64,000 bases of DNA, taken from Alentia gelatinosa. Lineage: Eukaryota; Annelida; Polychaeta; Phyllodocida; Polynoidae. Made by a program: the position numbers and the translations under genes. Below the pieces are notes generated by a model, which saw nothing but the letters and a program-made list of their open reading frames with translations, was not told where the DNA came from and did no database searches. Of this stretch, positions 36,675 to 45,600 are shown piece by piece. The DNA lies in assembly GCA_950022655.1 (NCBI GenBank), contig OX465579.1:42263950-42327949 (forward strand). The letters run 5' to 3'. Position 1 is the first letter of the stretch. The number at the start of each line of letters is the position of its first letter.

Positions 36675-39600
36675 TCTTGTTTCACAAGAAAGAATTTTTT
36701 AAAACAAACTCATGTTTGGGATTTTTTTTAAAAAGAGTCAAATTTCAGAGGAGCATTGACAGGCTTAGAGAGAGTGAGGGATAAGGATGATTGTGGTGTA
36801 CATTGATTTCTCATCTCCATTTCCCCTCCCGATGTGTTGTGTTCGTCAAGATTGGTACAGGAGAAACCGACCTTTTCTTTACTGATTCTATTATATGAAT
36901 AGTTTGTTAAGTTATGCACGTGATGATAAAGACAGCTCGAGCTCCCGTTAAAAAGAATGATCAAACACCAATGGTCTCATTATATGGACTGTCATAAAGG
37001 TCATCCGAATATTAATTGGAATTTGCAGATCTGTATTAATAGATTGTATACATTTTAACTGCATCCCTCCGTTATCGTGATGTGAAACTAGGCAAACAAA
37101 CAAACAAATCTCCTTTCATCAATCATTTCATAGATCATTGATTTGAACACCAGAGGCATTATTCGCAAGAGAATCACGTAACTATGACGAATATATATTG
37201 ATGTATATCGGTAATTAGCTATCAGACCTTCTGAGTTTCCTCTCTGGTGGCTAAATAGTGATACGATTTTGCTATTTGCCTCAAGCAATCATCTTGTTGA
37301 CTGTTATGGTTCCCCACTGGTTCCAACAGAGTAAAACTAGCGGCCTATAGTCTTAGGTAGAGAAGTCATAGTCTTACCCCTCTTACGGTCTGTGGTGCAT
37401 TATGAACTGCCACAGTGTTACCTTTTATCCCATTGTGAACAAACAATGACCATAAACCCTTAATTGAGACGTGTTCGTGTAATAGGATTCGTTCTACCAG
37501 TTTATTCCTTTCTGGTGCCAATTCCTTTCATCCAATCATCTCGTGGTTTTTAACTTTTACGCGCTATTACTCAGGCTTCTGGAACTCATATACTGGTTTA
37601 GTAGGCACTACACATTGTAAACTACCATATAAACCAGCTCAGTAAGGCATCACTCCAAATGGCGTTACACAAACCTCCTATGTTGACTTAGGATTACTCA
37701 GTAATGTTTAGAGTACCGCTCATTATAAATCTGAACTCACTTAGCGCGTCTAACGGAAGCAGTCAGTGCCAGGCAGCTCTTATTCTGCACCCCACACCTG
37801 CCTCCACCAAGTCGGTGCGCTAGGGATTTTCCCCAGACCTTTCTGTCATTAGTGTGAGGGTGAAATTAAATTCGTGTTAACCATGGTAATGGCTTGATTG
37901 CCAGGTCTATCGTCCAGGTAATTAGGTAATGGGAGAATGACCAAAACACACTGTCACACACACCTTTGTGGCTTAGTTTGACACTAGCCTTGTAAAAGAT
38001 AAGAAAATATTTGGATTTCCAGGCCAAATATTGGCGCGTTGGGGCCACGACCTGGACACACAGACCCTTAGCTTAGCGCTGTAAGACTGTTTGCCCTCGG
38101 CGTGGGTGAGTTAAGTCATTTATTTATTCAGGCTCCCGAAAGGTGACAACCAGCCCTAGTTTATTCGCTTGAATAAGGCTTTAAGTCGGTGTAAAATCTT
38201 CTCAGTAATATACTCTGACAGGAGAGGCACTCACCTGCGTTTAGCTATACTCCAGGCTTAAATCTGTTTTCAATTATATCAGAGGCTGCACATAAAACGG
38301 CAAGAACTGCAATGAAGTGTAAAATTCTTTTCCCGTTAGGTGGTGTCTGTGATGGACCCGCGGGGTTCCTCACTTTACACCTGAGGGTCCCGGTGGGACC
38401 TTCATTGGTTAGAAAAAAGAGAGAGGAACTGCAAAGGATGTCAGAAAATAGCGCGCGTCTGACGGCAATATAGATACATCAAAATCTAAGGTTGGCAAGT
38501 CGATCACAACAGGATAAAAATGTTCTCTGCAAACAAATCTGATGGACTGCCATATTCCGTCTATGCATTGCGAGTGGACTGTTTCTAGCAGAGTCCCAAT
38601 ACTAGTTAGAAGCTGCAATGGTGGGTGGTACTGTCACACTATGGATGTGATAGTACTTCACACTCAGCAAGAGAATTGCCGTTTTCTACTTTTTGCCCTG
38701 TGAATAGTCATGTATATGAATAACTACTAAGTCACATATCTGTGACATCTTAAATCCTTTCCGTTTGATTCTGTATGATCTTTTCTCTTTCAAGCCCCAT
38801 TAGTTGGGTCGGTAGGTAAGTATTCATAGTACCAGGCTCTTGTGTCTTTTAACATTTCGGTTGTATAGTTAGTATTCATAATTGTCCCCAAAATTTGTTT
38901 TAAATACGTAGCATAAATATATATATATTTAAAGAAACATTAGCGACAGATTCGTATTTCTAGATAGTATTCATAATTGTCGTATTTAGAGATATGTCCA
39001 TAACGGACACAGTTGTTCTTATTTGTTCAAAAGAATTCCAAGCTAGTCGTTCATGAGTGTCCGATAAATATCCGACTGAAAAGCAAATATTTTGACAAGG
39101 TAAACATCTCCCTGCACAGATGAAACCCACTTCGAGAACTGTCTTAATCATGTGCCATATCAAATTAAACTGATAAGTTAACTTCACCACGTCAAATAGA
39201 ATTACTAGTACCTAGAGCAACCTTAGTACTTTTCTTGTGTATATCACATACTCATGATATTTCCTGCTGTAGATTGAAGAAGGAACTTGCATCTAATTGG
39301 TAGCAGCTTCGAATTTTAAGCGGTCAAGGCAAGGTGGGGGGGGGGGGGGGGGGGGTCTGAGGTAAGATCTTTGGCAGTGTATTATATGTGCATGTCTTTT
39401 AAAGGTTTATTTTAAACACAATAAATATAATTGTCGGACATAAATGTATATATATGACCACTCAGGTCAGGTCTGCTACTCACTAAACTCGGCTAACGCC
39501 TCGTGTAGTAATACACAACCTGCCCATCGTGGCATAAACATTGACAAGGCTAACTCTCGTTCGGTTTCTCCTAATTATCGGGACGGAATATTCTAGGCCA

Positions 39601-42600
39601 AACAGGCTTAGCTTCTTCGACATGTACAAGTTTTTCATTTGATGGAGTAAGAGACATTTGACGGAGTAGCAGAAAGGAATCAAGGTACCATGGTGAAAGA
39701 CAAATTATTATTTGCCAGAAGTTGGATCTCTTACTATTAATATACATAGTTCTGATCAATACACCATAGAAAAAGAGAATCATTCTGCATTGTCCACCTA
39801 CAGTTATTTTAGCACGCAAGATTTCCCAGGTCTATCAGTTTTGGGCAACAGAGGCTTATCGCCAACTCTAAGGAGTCATATCGATATTGGTGGCTGAACC
39901 ATGATAAATGCGTGGGCGGATATATGATGTCATTATTTAATTCTTGATTACAACGCATGAGCCATTATACTCTATGTTACCTTAAATATTTTGCATGCAT
40001 GGGAGACCACAGTATCTGCATTAATTGTGAATGATAAAAAGGAACAAGTTATCCTTCACTCAAAACAACTACTATTATATGTGTTGAAAAGATGCCCTTC
40101 TTGTTAACAGAGGGCAATCATCCCCCCGGGAACCAGGTGCTGAGGACAGCGGGCAAGACAGGCGCCAGGATCTTCTGGAGCTGGAGCGTCGGCGACAGGA
40201 GGTGGTAGACAGAGAACGGCGGCAGAAGGAGGAGGAGCAAGCGCGGTGGCAGCAATGGGGAGGCGGGGGGCCTGAAGATCGGAAGGACAGCGGACTCGCC
40301 GGGTCCGACGCCGCGCAAAACGGGGGCCGGCGAGAAAGCAATCCGGCCAATTATGACGTGAGTACCTGAACACCACAGCCACAACCAAAGTAGATGTGAC
40401 TGCGAAATAAATTTGGAATACGAGTTACAGTTAATCCAACTTATGAGACTAATTAGCTGGACCTTGCGCAAATCACACAATCTAGAGGACTACACTGAAA
40501 GCTGTGATCCTACAGAATTGTTCAACAACTATTACATGATTGTCATATTGTGTATTATGTAACACCATTGGAACGACTAGCTTTCCAGCCAATAATGGAT
40601 TTCCTGAATGAAAAAAATAGAAAGAAAGGTAAGAGTATCCTTGTAACAAAGAATTATAAAACAGCCACTGGTCCTTGACCTAATGGAATAGCACATCATG
40701 TTTGGGATTGAGTCATCTGCAGCAATTCCCTCCCCTTTAATAGTTTGATATAAATATGTTTTCCTTTCTTGTCTATTCACTGGTAATATTTCGAATATTT
40801 CCTTCAGTTATCCCAGCTTATGAAAGTGTACTGCATCTGTAGTGAATGCCCGGTAGAACTGTTCAGAAAAAAGTCACAATAAAAGCATTTAGAAAAATAC
40901 AAAGCTGTTTCATTGGGATTCTATTTACAGAACGATGAAGCCCTAGATGAACTATTAGGAGCAAATGACGAACCAGTCGATCAACAAGAGTTAAGTAAGT
41001 CTTTGGCGGTAACCTTGTCTTTTTATGAATCGTTCCCAATCTGGTAACACCTGACACATACTGTCTAGTGATTACTAGAGGGAGCAGTCATTGCATGTAA
41101 CCTAATCTAGCAATACTGATAACAGCCAGCAAACCGTCAGTGCTGCCACCTGGCGGGCAATAACAGTACTAGATTACCAGTATACATGTATATATATGCG
41201 TATTGTAAAACTATTCTATGCGTATAGATATACTTCCCTTTCTAATACACTTGAAATATGGATCTCATTAATTGTCGTCAGCTTTACACAGAGATGTCAG
41301 TTTTCCATTTTTCCGTGGAATTCCACTTTTTAGTTTTCAGTAAATGTAATTGCTTTTCTATTGACAAACAAAGATAATATGGTTTTAGCCTTATTTACGC
41401 CAATAAAGCAGTGGTTTGAACCTCCCCACACACCCTCAGCCCCATGCCATGCCTGATAAAGACATATCCAAGTTTTTCCAGTCTCTATGAGACAAAAAAA
41501 AAACCATAAGAAGAAGGTTTCTACTTTTTTCCCTGACCCCACCTGACATCCCTGATTTACAACGAAATATTCTAGTTTTAAATCCTGTGCCATGTCCTAT
41601 CAAGATGTTTTAGTTGTAAACTTATATAATTGAACGACTGTTTATGTTATTCTACTTGGAATGCGTACAATATCGTTTCGTTGGGGTTGGCTTTTTCAAG
41701 TATTGTCTAGAAAAGCCACCTGTTTGGCTGAAATCTTTTATGGCGTTTGTGTAGATATAAGGTCTTTTTAATTGGCAGAAGCGAAACTAATGGAAGACTT
41801 GGAGGACGCGCGTGCCGAGCGCAAGGAAACCGAGAAACGAAGGGAAGACTTGGTCAAAAGAGCCAAAGCCATGCAGAACAAAACACAGCAAAGGCGGACA
41901 CAAGGTGTGTAGTATTTTATTCCGTAATTAATGTCAGAAGGAATGAATATGACTATACGTACACCGGCAGTTGTTTAGGTCTATGTCACAACCGACCCGA
42001 TGAAATAATAGTCAGTGATTTCGATTAGGTTTCGTTGATAAAAAAGAGTGACATCATGTATATGTAGTGTCTTGGTGTGGTAGAATGTACAAACGTTTGC
42101 AAACAAGTTCGACAAAAAAAAATCATATTCATGCATATCCAATGATACTTGAATGTGCACAAGTGATATACATATATGTATATATCAGCCAAATACACAG
42201 GAGCGAGGTGAATCAAGAAAACCATACAGCTACGTCACATAACACAGCACAGGACACATTATTTAAAATTTGGATTGCACCCTCCTCTCTAAACTGACAC
42301 TGTTATTTACTCTTTTTAGCACGTGACCTTTGGAAGAAGCGTTATTTTGAGGAGAAGAAGAAAACAGCGCCGCTGGAGGAACAGGCGACACGCATGAGAC
42401 AAGAGCTAGAAGCGCTGCATCGAAAGATAATGTCTCAACTGGAGCAGACGAAGGAGAAAGATGGAGGCGGGCGGAAGGGCGAAAAGCCCTCTGCACAGGT
42501 GGGCTCAGTTTACCACTCTTTGTGATCAGATTTTTGTAGAGATTGGGTTAAAGAGTGACAACCTATCAGATAGTAACTAACCAGATTACCAGCATATACC

Positions 42601-45600
42601 ATGATCGTACCAAATCACAGCAAAAATTATATTTTAGATTGAAGGGTTTCACCTTTAAAACGGTACATTTTTGTCGACACTAGCAAAATCTTTTGGGGGC
42701 ATACACATCATAGAATAGCATTGAACGTATGGAATCCTGATGTGTTATATTCAAAGTAAATTGTTATACAATCAAGTGAATTATATCTGCTATTATGCAC
42801 ATCCGCATTGTTGACCATAACTTCTTGCCGATTGGTACATATACATATATATATATATATATATATATGTTGTATATTCATAGAAGTAACATGTATCGCC
42901 AAATTGCTGTCGTAATTCCTTTATCAGCAATTAGAATTGTTAACACTTGAGAATCTACTAGAGGATTAATATAGTAATAATATAGTAAGCATTTTTGGCT
43001 TGATGATTTGAGAAAATTAAACGTTGAAATAAAGACATTCCCATTGCGTCGGGTTACTTTCCATTAGTTAAGAAACCCATATTTCATTATCTTTAAACCC
43101 ATACTAATATGTTCATATTCATAATAGTAACCGATAGAATTAAGAATTCATGCATGACAGGAGATGATACAAGCTGAATCTTATTTGTTGATGTTCACGT
43201 TTTAGGTGGTACCAGGACAGGTACATTCATCGATTATTTATTATGTTGTGTAATCTCCTTTACTTATGGGGAAAGCATAAATGCATGTGTGATAGCAATG
43301 GGTGTACGTGTAGGTGGACTGGTTTGACACATATTTGTTGCCAAGTATATTGGGGCACATCACATAGAATTAATTTTTTCACCTATAGCATATATCACTT
43401 GAGTAAGCATATTTGTAAAACAATAATTTCAGTAACACCATGTGAAATAGTAAACTGGTTGTTTGTAAGCTAGGTATTTTGAGAATGTCAATATATGTAT
43501 CAGACATTGCTTGCCGCAACTAATATTGTGATCGAATTTATTTCAATTAAGCAGGTACATTTCCGTAGAGTCGGTATTCCATAGATTTTGGGTTTCAAAT
43601 TTTATAGTATAATTCGCGTTTTGTGTGATTTAAAATGCTTTTACATAAAAAAGCATCCATGCCAAACCACTAATGACTGTAACTATTAATGTAATCTATT
43701 TGATATTTTTATAACTTTATAAAATCATATTGATGTAATGGCGTACGGTCTTGAAATGTTCTATCAACTCTCTAAATACAATACAGATAGACTCTTGCTT
43801 TTCGAAATGCATTTACCTGTACATTGTTATAAGTCCCTATGTCGCACTCCATAGGTCTCCCGCCGCCATCATATTCAAACATAGTATCATTTATTGAATC
43901 TATGATAGTATTGATATACCAAACCAAATTAATTATATTTTCTATCTAAATCTCTTGATAAACCTGTAAATATATTGTTAAAAACAGAGACACTTCTTTA
44001 TTTACATGCATATACCACATGTCATTTATTTGTTATTAGTTAAACTAAGATAACCATTTGTTCTCTTTAGTCGGAATACTACATTCCTCGAACGAAAAGA
44101 AAAATCGACGCTCAGGTGATCGCATATGAGTGGTACACATTGTGTGTGATACTCGAAATTTGAAAGAGCACTATACAGACGATTGCTGTCCAGAAGGACA
44201 GTTATCCACAATAGACACTAAGAAACCGCTAATTGTAACCGTTGAATTTCTTCTTGGACTAACCTAAACATTAAATATCGGTAACATATATGGTAATGCA
44301 TTTCCTGACATTATCAATTTTTCATGTACAGTTAAGAGTTTACATGCACAATTAAGATATGTTGTCACGAAGCAGACAATATAAGGGGCGAAATGAGGTT
44401 GACGTACTTACTTACACATGTACATGTTATGGTACGTGTATGCTTTGACATGTTATCCACTTATAATCGGGGCTAAAGCCTCGTATAAATGATTGATACT
44501 GTGTGCCTAATATCAGAGATAGGCGTGATGTATCGGCAAAGAACATAGGCATATGAGTGCTTTAATAGTGTATATCATAGCGTGGTGTATTTTGAAATGC
44601 CATTCGGCCATCCATTCCCCTCAGTGAATTTGTTCCTAGTAAGCGTGTGGCGTGGTGTTCAGTAATCGTTTCCAAATGCGGTTAAAATGAAACTAAACAT
44701 ATTACCGTTGATTACAGTCACCTTTGATTCCAAACATTGCTGTCATGTGTGTTATCATATAAATTTGATGACTTAATGTTTAGTTAGTTTACGCTGCTAG
44801 AGCCCGAGTGACAGAGCGGCTGTATCGTCGAATTCGGTGATTGTACACAGAATATTCCCTTGATAAGAATTGCTAAGAAAAAACCGTCGAGGGCAATTAA
44901 ACACTTTTATTCAAATCGTGATGGAAATCTCTCTTAAAAACAACAGTTTTCAAATTCAAATGGAGTGATTGATCTAACTTCTATCAGGCTAATTTAGACC
45001 GTCCTCGTATTTCAGAGTAATCTGAAAATACAGGCCACGAAATACCAACACGAAATTGAAGATCTCCAACGCCGTGTGGAGAATGTCAAGATGAAGCTTA
45101 CCTCAGAAATGAAGGTGGGTGACACCGACATGGTAATTAACGTGGTACCGAATCCTGTCTTCTCTGGCTGCAGACCTGTTCTGTTGGATTGTCTCAACCT
45201 ATTGCACTATATGCTATATCACAATGATGTCATTTTTATATATCAGCCTAAGGCAATGTGAATTCTCTTTTGATATAAGATGGGTATATCAGCTCTTGGT
45301 GTCCAAAAGATCATATCGAACAGGCAAGCGTTCATATATACGTCAAACTGAATATAACAGAACATTTTTAAATCAAAACTGATTTAGAGCTTATACCGGC
45401 CATAATCACTTGATAGGAATCTCAAAACATCAGATTTTCGACTGCAACCATTCTCTCATTAATTAACTTGAGTGTACATTGATGTCAACTTCTCAAATCA
45501 GGAATGTAAGTTTTCTAACAAATGACGGAATTCCGACAATTCATATTTCCTCAGAAAAGAATCCTTTTTACCTCATATGTATTGTACCCCGTTAAGCGGA

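Noticed and set aside
40075..40480. Minus-strand ORFs rich in Ser, Pro and Leu
   Set aside because: Antisense shadows of the GC-rich SPATA1 exon 40111-40357.
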